Shown: positions 6,853-17,314, numbered from the stretch's first letter. The stretch is 64,000 nt of DNA from Desulfobotulus mexicanus (GCF_006175995.1 NZ_VDMB01000004.1:1-64000); one strand, 5' to 3'. Notes: a model not told the origin generated them from the sequence alone. Numbers and translations are program-made.

Positions 6853-8859
6853 TTAAAATTTAAACTGGGCTACCAGCTTCTGAAGGGTTACTGAAAGCTT
6901 TGAAAGTTCTCCGGCACTCTCACTGACCTGAAGTCCTTTGTTTTTCATTTCTCCCATGGCGTGGGTGATGCCAGCGATGTCCTTTGCCGTTTCCTGAATC
7001 ACAGTTGCGTTCTGGCTGGCCCCTTCATGGGCCGATTCAATTCCTCGTGAAACCTGGGCCACGTTAGCTGCCACCTCGCTGGCAGCAGTGGACTGCTGCT
7101 CCACGGCTGCGGCTATGTTGCCCACCACATCACTGACCTCATTGATGACCTTTGTAATATCACCAACTTCCTTAACCGTGGTGACGGTGGTGTTCTGTAT
7201 ATCCTCAATTTTTTCCCTGATATCCTGAGTGGCACTGGCCGTCTGCCGGGCAAGTTCTTTTATTTCATTGGCGACTACTGCAAAACCCTTGCCAGCATCT
7301 CCTGCTCTTGCAGCTTCTATTGTTGCGTTGAGGGCCAGCAGATTCACCTGTTCAGAAATATCCGTAATTGTTTCAATTACCTTGCCTATCGCATTGGCTG
7401 CGGTTTTAAGACTTCCCATATGATCGGACATGTTGGCGGCACGGTCTGCGGCATCACTGGAAATACTCCTTGCTTTGCCCGCATTCTGGGCAATCTCTGA
7501 TATGGTGGCGGACATTTCTTCGGATGCCGTTGCCAGAAGGTTGGTGTTGCTGGATGATTCTTCCAAAGAAGCTGCTGCCATATCAATGGTGCTGCTGATC
7601 TCTTCGGAAGCTGCAGCTACATTAGTGCTTCTTTCCGACACATCCTGAACCCCCTTGCTGGTTTCTTCGGCAATGGCAGAAAGCTGGGTGGCTGAAGAAG
7701 ACAGGGTATGTACACCACTGCCTATGTCCCGGATAATTCCCTGCAGTTTTTCCACAAAGGTATTAAACCAGCGTGCCAGCTCCCCGACTTCATCTCTGGT
7801 ATTGATTTTAAGACGCATGGTGAGGTCTCCCTCGCCCTCGGCAATATCCTTCAGACCAGCCACAGCCGCATTGATGGGAGAAACAATGGAGCGGACCACA
7901 AAGGTGACAACAAGGCCCACAAGGGCAAGGGAGACAAGAATAACTATAATAAGAATGTTACGTACACCCACGGCACTTGAAAGGAATTCCACATGATCCT
8001 GGGTTGCGGAAACCACCCAGCCTGTATTTTTTACAGGAGCAAAACCCGCCATTTTGCGAACACCCTGAAAAACATAACTGTTGGCTCCTGGCTGTCCCTT
8101 GAACATTTCTCTGGCGATGTGCTGCATTTCAGGAATATTGTTGATATCCGTTTCAAGGACAAGTTTCTGGTTGGGATGGGCCAGAACAACGCCTTTTTCA
8201 TTGAGCATGTAGCCGTATCCCGTTCTTCCCAGTGTGCGGCTGGCTACAATCTCCGTGAGGTAGCCAGCCTTGATCACCGTTGCAAATACACCCAGAAAAT
8301 CACCATTTCTTGAATAGATCGGGGTGTTGATGGGCATTACCAGATTGCCTGTGGCCGCAGAGATAAATACATGGCCTATGGTGGTTTCACGGGAGGACAT
8401 CGCTCTTTTGAATTCGTTATTATTGGCAATATTGAAGCCAATGTATTCTTTGCCGTTTTCAAGGATACCCGTCAGCAGTTCACCCTTGGCATCGGCCACA
8501 AAAACGCCCTGATGGTTGGCTGACATCCGGCTTTCCTTCAGGTTTTCAAAAAGTGCCAGTGCCTCTGGCCTAGAAGCTTCCACACCCTTTTCCCTTGCTG
8601 CGTAAAGCAGTTCCTGAACAAGACTCTGGTCTGACATGGATTCACAAAGACGCATTTCTGCAAAAAGAAGGTTGTCCATGAGATTGGCAAGGTCCTGGGC
8701 AACACCCATGGTATTTTCGGCGGCGTTTTCTGTAAGTGCTGCGGTGGATCTTGTGATGGCAAGGGTACCCACCACCAGAAGGGGCAGAAGAACGGAGAGG
8801 ATGGCCATTGCAAAAATACGGAAACCAATGGATCGGATATTTACGGACTTCATGATCAT
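6853..8859 (-). CDS. Methyl-accepting chemotaxis protein, dCache-HAMP type
   Basis: 668 residues. TM1 lies at about 13-33, and a large extracytoplasmic double-Cache domain (about 36-295) shows [19 protein letters not shown] and [17 protein letters not shown]2 is at about 300-322, followed by a HAMP domain ([20 protein letters not shown] onward) and the MCP signalling domain with tip [19 protein letters not shown]. dCache domains of this kind bind small ligands such as amino or carboxylic acids; the ligand is unknown. No C-terminal CheR-binding pentapeptide is present (end LVAQFKF). It is downstream of cheW, but a terminator-like hairpin at 8893-8927 separates them. Confidence 0.95.
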   Translation of the reverse strand: MIMKSVNIRSIGFRIFAMAILSVLLPLLVVGTLAITRSTAALTENAAENTMGVAQDLANLMDNLLFAEMRLCESMSDQSLVQELLYAAREKGVEASRPEALALFENLKESRMSANHQGVFVADAKGELLTGILENGKEYIGFNIANNNEFKRAMSSRETTIGHVFISAATGNLVMPINTPIYSRNGDFLGVFATVIKAGYLTEIVASRTLGRTGYGYMLNEKGVVLAHPNQKLVLETDINNIPEMQHIAREMFKGQPGANSYVFQGVRKMAGFAPVKNTGWVVSATQDHVEFLSSAVGVRNILIIVILVSLALVGLVVTFVVRSIVSPINAAVAGLKDIAEGEGDLTMRLKINTRDEVGELARWFNTFVEKLQGIIRDIGSGVHTLSSSATQLSAIAEETSKGVQDVSERSTNVAAASEEISSTIDMAAASLEESSSNTNLLATASEEMSATISEIAQNAGKARSISSDAADRAANMSDHMGSLKTAANAIGKVIETITDISEQVNLLALNATIEAARAGDAGKGFAVVANEIKELARQTASATQDIREKIEDIQNTTVTTVKEVGDITKVINEVSDVVGNIAAAVEQQSTAASEVAANVAQVSRGIESAHEGASQNATVIQETAKDIAGITHAMGEMKNKGLQVSESAGELSKLSVTLQKLVAQFKF

Positions 8860-8892
8860 AAGCTCCTTTTTCCAGATGTTTTCTGTCCGATT

Positions 8893-8927
8893 AAAAAAAC
8901 AGGGTTTATGGGGCAGGCCTGTTTTTT
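8893..8927 (-). terminator. Rho-independent terminator between cheW and the mcp gene
   Basis: A 10-bp stem AAAAAACAGG / CCTGTTTTTT with a 14-base loop is followed on the minus strand by seven T. It should stop or reduce read-through from cheA-cheW into the downstream chemoreceptor. The A-rich and T-rich arms make it symmetric, but no plus-strand gene ends here. Confidence 0.65.
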
Positions 8928-8951
8928 ATAAAAACTGATCAAAGAAAATAT

Positions 8952-9374
8952 TCATGTTTCCAGTATGGTTTTCAGATCCAGCAGACCAATGAGCTTTTTA
9001 TCCGTTTTAAATACACCTTTAAAAAAACGGCCCTGTACCCCACTCAGATTGGAGGGTGGAGGCTCAATTTTCAAGGAGTCCGCAATGACCACATCTTCAA
9101 TTTTTCCCACCAGCAGGCCCAGATGTTCATCCTCATACCCCACCACAAGGGTTCGGCTGTCTTTTACGGGCAGAAGACCCAGCCTGAGGCCCATGTCCAT
9201 CACAGTAAGAATGCGGCCCCGGAGATTCATGACTCCTACGAGCCAGTCCTCAGAACCGGGTACTGGTGTAATCTCCGTATGGTTGTTCATCTCCTTAATG
9301 TTTAAAATATCAATGCCGCAGAGGGTTTCTCCCACATAGAATGTGGCAAGTTCCAGAATGGATGGGGCTGCCAT
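8952..9374 (-). CDS. cheW: Chemotaxis coupling protein CheW
   Basis: 140 residues, a single CheW (SH3-like double barrel) domain: LATFYVGETLCGIDILNIKE, EDWLVGVMNLRGRILTVMDM and VVIADSLKIEPPP. CheW links chemoreceptor tips to CheA in the membrane-associated array. It starts 27 bases after the cheA stop, so the two are surely co-transcribed. The key 'NLRG' turn that contacts receptors and CheA is present. No unusual features. Confidence 0.95.
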   Translation of the reverse strand: MAAPSILELATFYVGETLCGIDILNIKEMNNHTEITPVPGSEDWLVGVMNLRGRILTVMDMGLRLGLLPVKDSRTLVVGYEDEHLGLLVGKIEDVVIADSLKIEPPPSNLSGVQGRFFKGVFKTDKKLIGLLDLKTILET

Positions 9375-9401
9375 GGGTTTTTCCTTTCCTGAAGAAATTT
9401 T

Positions 9402-11231
9402 TTATAAATCAACAGTACTGCCCAGAAGGGTCCGGACCAGAGTGAAAATATCCACCATAAGGGTGGTGCGTCCGCCCACAATAATGGAACCCATGATGCC
9501 CGGCTGTTTCAGGGTACGCTGATCCATCTCAATGGTAACTTCCACCGCATCCACAGGTCCATTGACCATCAGGCCCATTTCCCTGCCATCTATCCGGAAA
9601 ACAATGACTTCCACTTGTTCATTTACACAGATGGGATCAAGGCTGGTGCATTCTGTGAGCTCATGCAGGGGCAGCGAGCCTCCCCTGTACTGCAGCACCC
9701 TTCTGCCTCCCGCATACTCGATATCTGCTGCCCTGATGCGTTCAATGCGTTCCACAAGATCCAGAGGTACGGCGCATTGCCCATGTTCTCCATTACGGAA
9801 AAGAAGCAGGGCTGTTTTGTCTTCCTTCATGCTTTTAATTTTATCGGTATGCATCTGATGATTATGGCTGGCAGAGCTGTCAGCTGAAGAAAGGGCTGCC
9901 ATCACCGCAAGAGAGGCCACATCCAGAATCAAGGCAACACGCCCGTCTCCCATGATGGTGGCACCAGAATATCCTTTGCAGTCTTTAAGGTGTCGGCCTA
10001 AGGGTTTTACCACAATTTCTTCAGAATCCATTAATCCATCCACAAGAAGTCCGTAACTGAAAGCACCTGTGGAGACCACGGCTATATGTATGGCGCTTTC
10101 TGCTCTGTACCGACGGTCTTTATTTTTTCTTGGTTGCAGTTCTTCAGACAGGTCAGACTTATGGTTTTCCGGAACCCGGCTGCTCAAGTCCGGAGACCTG
10201 CGGTCTGCAATATTGGTTCTGCGGTCGGGTTTTTCTTCTCCGGTAACGGGGTCTTTGTAGGTGCGGGGGATGCCCAGTACTTCAGCCAGATTCAGTATGG
10301 GAAGCAGTACACCCCTGAGCCGGAGAACCGGGGCATTGCCTACCTTTTCAATGCGTTCTTTCACCTGTGCCGCAGGAATACGGATCAATTCATTGAGATT
10401 GACCTGGGGGATGGCATAGCGTTCTCTGCCCACAGAAATAATCTGGCTGGGGATGATGGCAAGGGTCAGGGGAAGTTTGATACGGATGCGGGTACCTTTA
10501 TCCATAGCAGATTCGATGTCAACAATGCCACCCAGCCGGTCAAGGTTGGTTTTCACCACATCCATGCCGACTCCACGGCCTGACACATCTGTAAGCTGTT
10601 GGGCTGTGGAAAATCCGGGGAGAAAAATAAGATTGATTTTTTCCCTTGTCCCCATAGTTAGAAGTTCTGTTTCAGTAACCATCCCCTTGTTCAGAGCAGA
10701 TGAGGCAATGGCTTCAGGGTCCATCCCCTTGCCATCATCTTCTATTTCAATATTTACTTGACCTGCTTCATGAAAAGCCCTCAGCTTAATGATACCTGCT
10801 TCCGGTTTGTTTTTTTGCAGGCGGATTTCTGGCTTTTCAATGCCGTGATCCACGGCATTTCTCAGAAGATGGGTGAGGGGGTCCTGAATGGCCTCTATGA
10901 TGGTTTTATCCAGCTCCACTTCATTGCCATGGATTGAAAGGTCAATTTTTTTATCAAGGGAAAGGGAGAGATCCCGGACAATACGGCTGAACTTATCAAA
11001 AATATTGGCAATGGGCTGCATGCGTGTGCGCATGATGGCTTCCTGCAACTCGGATGTGATCATGTCAATGCGCTGTCCTGCCACTTCAACGGCTCTGGAA
11101 TTGCTGGTGGAGATACTCTGAGAGAGCTGGTTGCGGCTTAAAACCAGCTCTCCGGCCAGTGTCATGAGACTGTCCAGAAGGTGTACATTTACCCTGAGGG
11201 AGCCTGTTTGTCGGGTCTGATCTTCGGACAT
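9402..11231 (-). CDS. cheA: CheA-type histidine kinase lacking the P1 (HPt) domain
   Basis: 609 residues beginning directly with the P3 dimerisation helices (about 10-75, VHLLDSLMTLAGELVLSRNQ). The P4 ATPase has all boxes intact: N-box HLLRNAVDHGIE (about 121-132), G1 DDGKGMD, F-box FLPGFSTA, G2 GRGVGMDVV. Two CheW-like regulatory domains follow (about 255-440, with a charged insert near 320-375, and about 470-605). A normal CheA starts with a P1 HPt domain carrying the autophosphorylated His. Here neither P1 nor P2 exists, and no separate P1 gene lies upstream. Rhodobacter sphaeroides CheA4 is a known P1-less precedent that phosphorylates the P1 of CheA3. It is flanked by an mcp (41 bp upstream) and cheW. 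Confidence 0.92.
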   Translation of the reverse strand: MSEDQTRQTGSLRVNVHLLDSLMTLAGELVLSRNQLSQSISTSNSRAVEVAGQRIDMITSELQEAIMRTRMQPIANIFDKFSRIVRDLSLSLDKKIDLSIHGNEVELDKTIIEAIQDPLTHLLRNAVDHGIEKPEIRLQKNKPEAGIIKLRAFHEAGQVNIEIEDDGKGMDPEAIASSALNKGMVTETELLTMGTREKINLIFLPGFSTAQQLTDVSGRGVGMDVVKTNLDRLGGIVDIESAMDKGTRIRIKLPLTLAIIPSQIISVGRERYAIPQVNLNELIRIPAAQVKERIEKVGNAPVLRLRGVLLPILNLAEVLGIPRTYKDPVTGEEKPDRRTNIADRRSPDLSSRVPENHKSDLSEELQPRKNKDRRYRAESAIHIAVVSTGAFSYGLLVDGLMDSEEIVVKPLGRHLKDCKGYSGATIMGDGRVALILDVASLAVMAALSSADSSASHNHQMHTDKIKSMKEDKTALLLFRNGEHGQCAVPLDLVERIERIRAADIEYAGGRRVLQYRGGSLPLHELTECTSLDPICVNEQVEVIVFRIDGREMGLMVNGPVDAVEVTIEMDQRTLKQPGIMGSIIVGGRTTLMVDIFTLVRTLLGSTVDL

Positions 11232-11272
11232 GGCAGTTCCTTTTTTATGGTAATAGATTTGTCGCTCTATTT

Positions 11273-13342
11273 TTAAACCCTGAAACGTCCCACCAGCTCA
11301 GTAAGATCCCGGCCCAGCATGGCCAGATTGCCGGAATTGTCCGATACGGCAAGGGCATCCTTTGTGAGATTATCCCCACGGGTATTGATGCCTGAGATGT
11401 CAGAGGCCATTTCTCTGGCTGCTGTGGAAATCTGGCTGATATTGGCATTGACCTCCTGCACACCGGAAGAAGCCTGTGAAATATTATCTGCAATTTCCCG
11501 TACAGCGCTGCTTTGCTCCTCCACTGCCGTGGCAATGGTGGTATTGATTTCAGAGATTTCTGCAATCACCCGAACCACTTCATCAATGGAATGCAGGGTT
11601 TTTCCGGTAAGCTGTTGTATGCCTTCGATGCGGGTTTTTATTTCCTGTGTGGCTTTGCCTGTCTGCCGGGCAAGTTCCTTGATTTCTCCGGCCACTACGG
11701 CAAATCCCTTGCCCGCATCCCCGGCCCTTGCCGCTTCAATGGTAGCATTCAGTGCCAGCAGGTTGGTCTGATCAGCAATATCCGTAATGGTTTCAGTTAC
11801 ACTGCTGATCTGTCGGGCTGCCTGCTCAAGGGATCGCATGTACTGGGATGCGGACTGGCTTGTGGTCACGGCGTTTTCGGAAATGTTTCTAGCCCTTTCG
11901 GAATGGGCTGCAATTTCGGTAATGGTGGCCGTCATTTCTTCGGTGGCTGTGGCGACCATGTAGGTGCTGGTACTGGCCTGTTCCATGGCAGCGGCTACAG
12001 CCTGTATATTGCTGCTCATTGCATGGGATGCCGCAGCAACCCGGCCTGCATTTTCAGCACTGCCACGGGTTTCACCGGCCATACGGGTAGCAATGGTATC
12101 AAGACCCTGTGATGCGGAACCAAGCGTACCTGCATTGGTCTGAATCTGACCCATCATGTTTTGCAGTTTTTCCATAAACTGGTTGAAGCTTACGCCAAGA
12201 AGACCGATTTCATCCCGACTTTGCACGGGCAGACGTTGGGTGAGATCTCCCTCTCCCTCAGATATTTCCTTAAGATTTTCTGCCACCCTGCGGATGGGTC
12301 GAACCACCATACGGTCTGCAATAAAAAAAACGAGAATAAACAGGATGAGGATGGACAGAATACCGAGACCTGCGCTGATATTTCGGATATGTCGTGAACC
12401 CTCCAGCACCTTATCAAGGGACACGGCCAGTCCTATGCTCCATGGGGCATCGCTGTTGCCGAGCTGTATGGGGGCATAAACAGTGAAGCTTCGTCCACCC
12501 AGAAGGGCGGAACGGCCATATTCAGTAATGATTTTTCCACGGGCAACGGCCTGAATGATGTTTTCACCGATGCCAAAGTCCCTCATGTGCGCACCGATGG
12601 CCTTGTCCATGGGATGGGCAGCTCCGATGCCATCATTGGACAGCAGAAAACCGTAACTGTACTCTTTGCCAAAGGGATGAACCCCGGCAATGATGGCGGC
12701 CATCTGTTCCATGGAGATATCAATGCCTGCAACGCCCACAATCCGGCCCTTTGAGCGGATGGGTACGCTGAGGGAAACCAGAATGATTTCTTTACCGCCA
12801 ATCTCATAGGCTGTGGGCGGCGTGATGAATTCTTTTCCGCTTCGGAAAGGTTTCCAGTACCAGCTGCCGTTACTGCTGTTTTCCTCATAGGCACTGGCAT
12901 CTGAAATATCCAGTTCGGGTTTTCCGCTGAGCCTGTGCCAGTAGGGCATAAATCGGCCTTTGTCATCGCTTCCCGGCGTATTGATGAAATCTGCATCCCT
13001 TCCCTCAAAGGCATCAGGGTGCCAGACCGCCCATATCCCCCAGTAGCTCTCGTTGGCAGCAAGGAGACCGTGCATAAGTGCATTGACCATGGAACGTTCC
13101 GGAGCATTTTTTGTACCCTGAACGGCTCCCATCATCTGTGCCAGCGCCCTTGCCGCATCCAGAGGTTCCTCCATTTTGGCCTTGATTGCACCGCCATGGT
13201 GATGGGCTGCTTCAATGGCCAGGCGCTGGCCGTTTTCAAACAGCTCTTCCGAGGCCATGGAGCTGATGAGCCAGATGGTAAGGATAAAAGCAAGGGAGGC
13301 TGCGCCACAGACGCTGCCGATCATTTTTTTTTTGAGATTCAT
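11273..13342 (-). CDS. Methyl-accepting chemotaxis protein, dCache-HAMP type
   Basis: 689 residues. TM1 is at about 7-28. A double-Cache extracytoplasmic domain (about 35-315) contains WGIWAVWHPDAFEGRDADF and VGVAGIDISMEQMAAIIAG, typical of dCache receptors. TM2 is near 323-347, followed by HAMP (MVVRPIRRVAENLKEISEGE) and the signalling domain with tip [19 protein letters not shown]. No CheR pentapeptide at the end (LVGRFRV). This is the first gene of the chemosensory operon, followed after 41 bases by the P1-less cheA. It should be the main receptor of that kinase. The ligand is unknown. Confidence 0.95.
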   Translation of the reverse strand: MNLKKKMIGSVCGAASLAFILTIWLISSMASEELFENGQRLAIEAAHHHGGAIKAKMEEPLDAARALAQMMGAVQGTKNAPERSMVNALMHGLLAANESYWGIWAVWHPDAFEGRDADFINTPGSDDKGRFMPYWHRLSGKPELDISDASAYEENSSNGSWYWKPFRSGKEFITPPTAYEIGGKEIILVSLSVPIRSKGRIVGVAGIDISMEQMAAIIAGVHPFGKEYSYGFLLSNDGIGAAHPMDKAIGAHMRDFGIGENIIQAVARGKIITEYGRSALLGGRSFTVYAPIQLGNSDAPWSIGLAVSLDKVLEGSRHIRNISAGLGILSILILFILVFFIADRMVVRPIRRVAENLKEISEGEGDLTQRLPVQSRDEIGLLGVSFNQFMEKLQNMMGQIQTNAGTLGSASQGLDTIATRMAGETRGSAENAGRVAAASHAMSSNIQAVAAAMEQASTSTYMVATATEEMTATITEIAAHSERARNISENAVTTSQSASQYMRSLEQAARQISSVTETITDIADQTNLLALNATIEAARAGDAGKGFAVVAGEIKELARQTGKATQEIKTRIEGIQQLTGKTLHSIDEVVRVIAEISEINTTIATAVEEQSSAVREIADNISQASSGVQEVNANISQISTAAREMASDISGINTRGDNLTKDALAVSDNSGNLAMLGRDLTELVGRFRV

Positions 13343-13669
13343 TGTCCGTAAGCCTTTTGGTATGCAGAATGTTTTTTCTTGTTGATTATGAGATTAGAGT
13401 TTATTAAGCATTTTTTGTCGTTTATGTCTGACAGGTATTTTATGTGGTTCTTCATGTCAAGTTTTTTTTAAAAAAGGAATTTCTGCGTGGGGTGAAAAAA
13501 TCCCTGTGAATGGGAAAGGACAGGATTATTTGAAAAAAAGCTTCCCAAAAAATAAAAAAATGTATGACAATATAAACTCTGTTTTTATTGATGATGAAAT
13601 GAAAAAGGGGTCGTAAAGCCCCCACGGTGCAAGTGAATTTTATATGCAGTACCTGCATGGAGATGGAAT
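13343..13669. other. Divergent intergenic region (mcp operon / hybrid kinase)
   Basis: These 327 bases contain no convincing gene. They should hold the promoters for the chemosensory operon (leftward) and the hybrid-kinase cluster (rightward). Apart from the candidate sites listed separately, the stretch is AT-rich with several A and T runs and shows no clear riboswitch or palindrome. A plus-strand candidate is ATGACA at 13563-13568 with an AT-rich -10 region about 16 bases on, which is weak. Confidence 0.6.
13432..13460 (-). promoter_or_regulatory. Candidate sigma-70 promoter of the chemosensory operon
   Basis: On the minus strand a perfect -35 TTGACA (13460-13455) is followed after 17 bases by TACCTG (13437-13432), a mediocre -10. 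It would leave a leader of roughly 85 bases before the mcp start at 13342. The -35 is strong and the -10 weak, so the assignment is tentative. Confidence 0.4.
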
Positions 13670-16600
13670 ATGCCTTTTTCGGTCATGGATTATAATGGGA
13701 TACAGCTGGTTTTTCATGCTGTTCCGGTTCTTTTGATCTGTATTCTTTGCTTTGTTCTTGTCTGGTCCAGAAAACAAAACAGGCTGCTTTTGCAAAGAAA
13801 CAGAGCCTATGAAGATACTTTTCAGCGTTTTTTTAACAGTAACAGAATTCCCATGGTTTTAACGGATCTGGAAACGGGGGTGCTTGAGGATGTAAACCCT
13901 TCTTTCCTTGAGGTCACAGGGTACGATAGGGGAGAAATGCTTGGCCGGTCTTCTCTGGATATTGGCATCATAAAGGGTGGGGAACGGGACAGGATGAAGG
14001 CTCTGCTTTTGGAAAAAGGAGCTTTGGAAAATATCCGGGTACATATTCCCGTAAAATCCCATGAGAAAAAATTTTATACCTGTTTTGGTGAGGCTATTCT
14101 GATGCCTTACGGCAGTAAGGTTCTCTGCATAGCAAGGGACATTCATTTATTGTTAAGTTCCCGGCAGCTCCTTGCGGATCAGGAAAACCTGCTGGATACC
14201 ATTTTCCGCAATACACCGGACTTTCTGATTTTGAAGGACAGAAATTTTGTCTATAAAAAAGTAACGCCGTCTTTTTTTAATTATTTCAAGGATTTTAACA
14301 GAAATTCTTCAATTGAGGGGAAAACGGATTTCGATTTCTTCCCGGAGGGAAAAGCCAGAGAACACAGGAAAGAGGATGAGGAGATCCTTGCTACCGGCAG
14401 AGTCATGACCATCAGCAAATCCTATAAAGGAGACATCGGGCGGCGCTGGTATCATATTATAAAAGCCCCCATCAAGGATGTGGCAGGGGAGGCCTCGGGG
14501 ATTCTTTGTACCATCCGTGATGTGACAGCGGAAAAACGCATGGAAATGCTGCTGGAGGCCCGGCTTCGCATCAGTGAGTTCAGGTCTTCCACCACAAGCC
14601 ATGGTCTTATAAAAAAAATTATAGAAACGGCTGGAGAAATTACTGAAAGCCGTTTTGCTTTTTTCTGTTCCAGAAACAGTTCGCTTCTGAAGGGGATTAT
14701 GCTCCATGGTCCTGATGTTTTTTCCCATAATGATAATCTTCATCAGAGTGCCCGCCTGTGCGCATCCCGGCTTTTTTCTTTATGCAGACAAAAAGGTGAT
14801 GTGGTGGTCTGTAATAGGAACAGCCTCCTTGAGTTGCCTGCATTTCCGGGTGTTGAGAAGGTTCATTCCATGATTTTGATCCCTGTATATGAAAAAAAAC
14901 AGCTTGTGGGATTTTTCGGTGGAGGAAACAAGGATAAGGATTACGATGCCCAGGACAGGGATATGCTTAAGGAACTCTGTCATATGGGGATTGATATTGT
15001 CAGGCTTAAACGGACAGAGGAAAAATGGGTGGAGGTCCGGCGCATTCTCCAGAACATTGCCGACTATTTTCCGGGTATGCTTTTCAGATGCTCCGCATCA
15101 CCGGGCTGGATTATGGAGCATGTTACAGGTACCTGTGAACAGCTCACAGGATATGCGCCTGAGGTCTTTTTGGAAGAACCTAAACTTCCTTTTTCCACAC
15201 TTATTCATCCTGATGATAAAAAGAAGCTTGAAGCAACCCTTGCCAGGTCTTTTCTGAATAATCAGCCCTATGAGAAGGAATACCGGATTTTCCATAAAAA
15301 CGGTACATGGCGCTGGGTACTTGAAAGAGGGGTTGGGTTGTATGCAGAGGACGGGCGTGTTGTATCCATCGAAGGTGTAATTACGGACATCCATGAGTAT
15401 GTGGATATCCGGAAAAACCTCAGAAAACAGGAAATGATGATGAAGACCATGTTGGATGGTGTATCCGACATGATTATGCTTTTGAAAAAAGATTTCAGTA
15501 TTCTGGCCATAAACAGGGCAGGGGCGGAGATTGTGGGTAAAAGTCCCGAAGAAGTCACGGGTATGAAATGCTATGAACTGTTGCACTATTCTTCGCCATG
15601 CGAAGGCTGTGCTGTAAAACAGGCCTTTGAAACGGGCAGCAATGCCAAAAAATTGCATTTTAACAGCTTTTTCAATGCATGGTTTGATTATAATGCCATG
15701 CTTGTAATGGGGAGTGAGCATGATTTTCCGATGGTCATTGCTCAGGTGCGGGATGTCAGTGAGAAAATAAAAAAAGATCAGGAGCTTCGTCTGCTGGAAT
15801 CCGCCATGCAGCAGACCGCTGAAATGATTCTGATTACTGATAAAAATGGAATGATTCAATACGTGAACCCTGCTATTGAAAGGGTTACTGGATATAAAGC
15901 GGCAGAAATGCTGGGCAGGCATCCCAGAATGCTTGCAGGCAATCGACCCACAATGCAGCCATCCCATTACAGAAAAATGTGGCAGGTGCTGCGGTCCGGT
16001 AAGACCTGGCAGGGCCGTTTCATTAACCGTAAAAAATCCGGCGAAATTTTTACGGAGCAGTCTTCCATTGCGCCGATACTGGATGAAGCTGGCAGTATCG
16101 TCTCCTTTGTGGGCGTCTCCACGGACATTACAGAAGAGTTACAAAGGGAGTCACAGGTTTATCAGGCCCACAGGATGGAAGCCATCGGTTCCCTTGCCGG
16201 AGGTATAGCCCATGATCTCAACAATATTCTTTTTCCGCTCATGGGCTATGCGGGTCTGTTACGGGAAGCCGTAGCAGATAATGTACAGCTTGCCGAATAT
16301 ATTAATGAAATTTTTATTGCATCGGGCAGGGCAAAGGATCTTGTCAACCAGATACTCACCTTCAGCCGTAATCTTCCCGAAGAAAAAACCTCCATGGAAA
16401 TACAGGCCATTTTAAAGGAGGTTCTGCATTTTTCAAGGGCCAGTATACCCAGTACCATCCGCATCCGTAATAAGATTGATGATTCATGCCGACCGGTCTG
16501 GGCCGATCCCACACAGATGCACAGGGTTTTTATCAATCTGGTTGCCAATGCCTTCCATGCCATGGAAAAAGAGGGTGGCATTCTGACCCTTTCCCTGAAG

Positions 16601-17314
16601 GAGATTTATCTGTCTGAAGATGAGCATCCCATGTTGCCGGAGGGTTTTTATGCCTGTGCCGGGGTTATGGATACGGGTACAGGGATTGATACTGCCATTC
16701 TCGATAGGATTTTTGATCCTTATTTTACCACAAAGGAGAAAGATAAGGGTACGGGTCTTGGGCTTTCTCTGGTGCATGCCATTGTTAAATCCCATGACGG
16801 GCATATAGAGGTAAAAAGTACGACGGGGGAAGGTACTCATTTTATGGTGTACATACCCTGTACCATTGAAAATAATGAGATGAAAAAAACTGAGTATGGA
16901 GATGAATTTTCCTTATCCGATCCCCATCTGAAGGGGTGTGAGCATATCCTTGTGCTGGATGATGAGGAAGCCATTGCCAGAATGCTTGCCCACCTTCTGG
17001 AGCTGCTGGGCTACACTGTGACCATGTGTACCCAAAGTTCAGATGCTCTGCATTTGATTTCCGGGGATAATTTTGTCTGTGATCTTGTGATTACTGATAT
17101 GACCATGCCGGATATGCAGGGCGGTGAGGTCTGTTCCCGAATCAAAGAGATTCGGCCGAATCTGCCCCTTCTTCTGTTTACTGGAAGGGCAGATGTGATA
17201 CATCAGGAGAAACTGGCATTCATGGGATTTGCCGGGATGGTCACAAAGCCAGCGAAGCATACGGAAGTTGCCGTGAAGATAAGGGAAATTCTGGATATAA
17301 AAAAGAATCACTGA
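13670..17314 (+). CDS. Multi-PAS/GAF hybrid sensor histidine kinase with receiver
   Basis: 1214 residues: one N-terminal membrane helix (about 12-33), PAS 1 (about 45-160), PAS 2 (about 170-290), a GAF domain (about 300-450), PAS 3 of the PAS_3 type (about 465-580), PAS 4 (about 590-705, with the SSPCEGCAV cysteine motif) and PAS 5 (about 710-830). The kinase core has an H-box GGIAHDLNNIL with the phosphorylated His near 848, N-box FINLVANAFHAM, G1 VMDTGTGID and G2 GTGLGLSLV. A C-terminal receiver follows, with Asp near 1143 (ITDMTMPDMQG). All catalytic residues are present. Signals are probably cytoplasmic redox or small-molecule cues read by the PAS/GAF stack. It is first in a group with the HTH-receiver gene. 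Confidence 0.93.
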   Translation: MPFSVMDYNGIQLVFHAVPVLLICILCFVLVWSRKQNRLLLQRNRAYEDTFQRFFNSNRIPMVLTDLETGVLEDVNPSFLEVTGYDRGEMLGRSSLDIGIIKGGERDRMKALLLEKGALENIRVHIPVKSHEKKFYTCFGEAILMPYGSKVLCIARDIHLLLSSRQLLADQENLLDTIFRNTPDFLILKDRNFVYKKVTPSFFNYFKDFNRNSSIEGKTDFDFFPEGKAREHRKEDEEILATGRVMTISKSYKGDIGRRWYHIIKAPIKDVAGEASGILCTIRDVTAEKRMEMLLEARLRISEFRSSTTSHGLIKKIIETAGEITESRFAFFCSRNSSLLKGIMLHGPDVFSHNDNLHQSARLCASRLFSLCRQKGDVVVCNRNSLLELPAFPGVEKVHSMILIPVYEKKQLVGFFGGGNKDKDYDAQDRDMLKELCHMGIDIVRLKRTEEKWVEVRRILQNIADYFPGMLFRCSASPGWIMEHVTGTCEQLTGYAPEVFLEEPKLPFSTLIHPDDKKKLEATLARSFLNNQPYEKEYRIFHKNGTWRWVLERGVGLYAEDGRVVSIEGVITDIHEYVDIRKNLRKQEMMMKTMLDGVSDMIMLLKKDFSILAINRAGAEIVGKSPEEVTGMKCYELLHYSSPCEGCAVKQAFETGSNAKKLHFNSFFNAWFDYNAMLVMGSEHDFPMVIAQVRDVSEKIKKDQELRLLESAMQQTAEMILITDKNGMIQYVNPAIERVTGYKAAEMLGRHPRMLAGNRPTMQPSHYRKMWQVLRSGKTWQGRFINRKKSGEIFTEQSSIAPILDEAGSIVSFVGVSTDITEELQRESQVYQAHRMEAIGSLAGGIAHDLNNILFPLMGYAGLLREAVADNVQLAEYINEIFIASGRAKDLVNQILTFSRNLPEEKTSMEIQAILKEVLHFSRASIPSTIRIRNKIDDSCRPVWADPTQMHRVFINLVANAFHAMEKEGGILTLSLKEIYLSEDEHPMLPEGFYACAGVMDTGTGIDTAILDRIFDPYFTTKEKDKGTGLGLSLVHAIVKSHDGHIEVKSTTGEGTHFMVYIPCTIENNEMKKTEYGDEFSLSDPHLKGCEHILVLDDEEAIARMLAHLLELLGYTVTMCTQSSDALHLISGDNFVCDLVITDMTMPDMQGGEVCSRIKEIRPNLPLLLFTGRADVIHQEKLAFMGFAGMVTKPAKHTEVAVKIREILDIKKNH

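Noticed and set aside
13452-13658. A 68-codon minus-strand frame in the mcp/kinase intergenic region
   Set aside because: Phe/Ile-rich from A/T runs, no RBS, and it lies where divergent promoters are expected.
15098-15967. An open frame of 289 codons antisense to the hybrid kinase
   Set aside because: Low-complexity His/Phe-rich translation without family features, opposite intact PAS domains.
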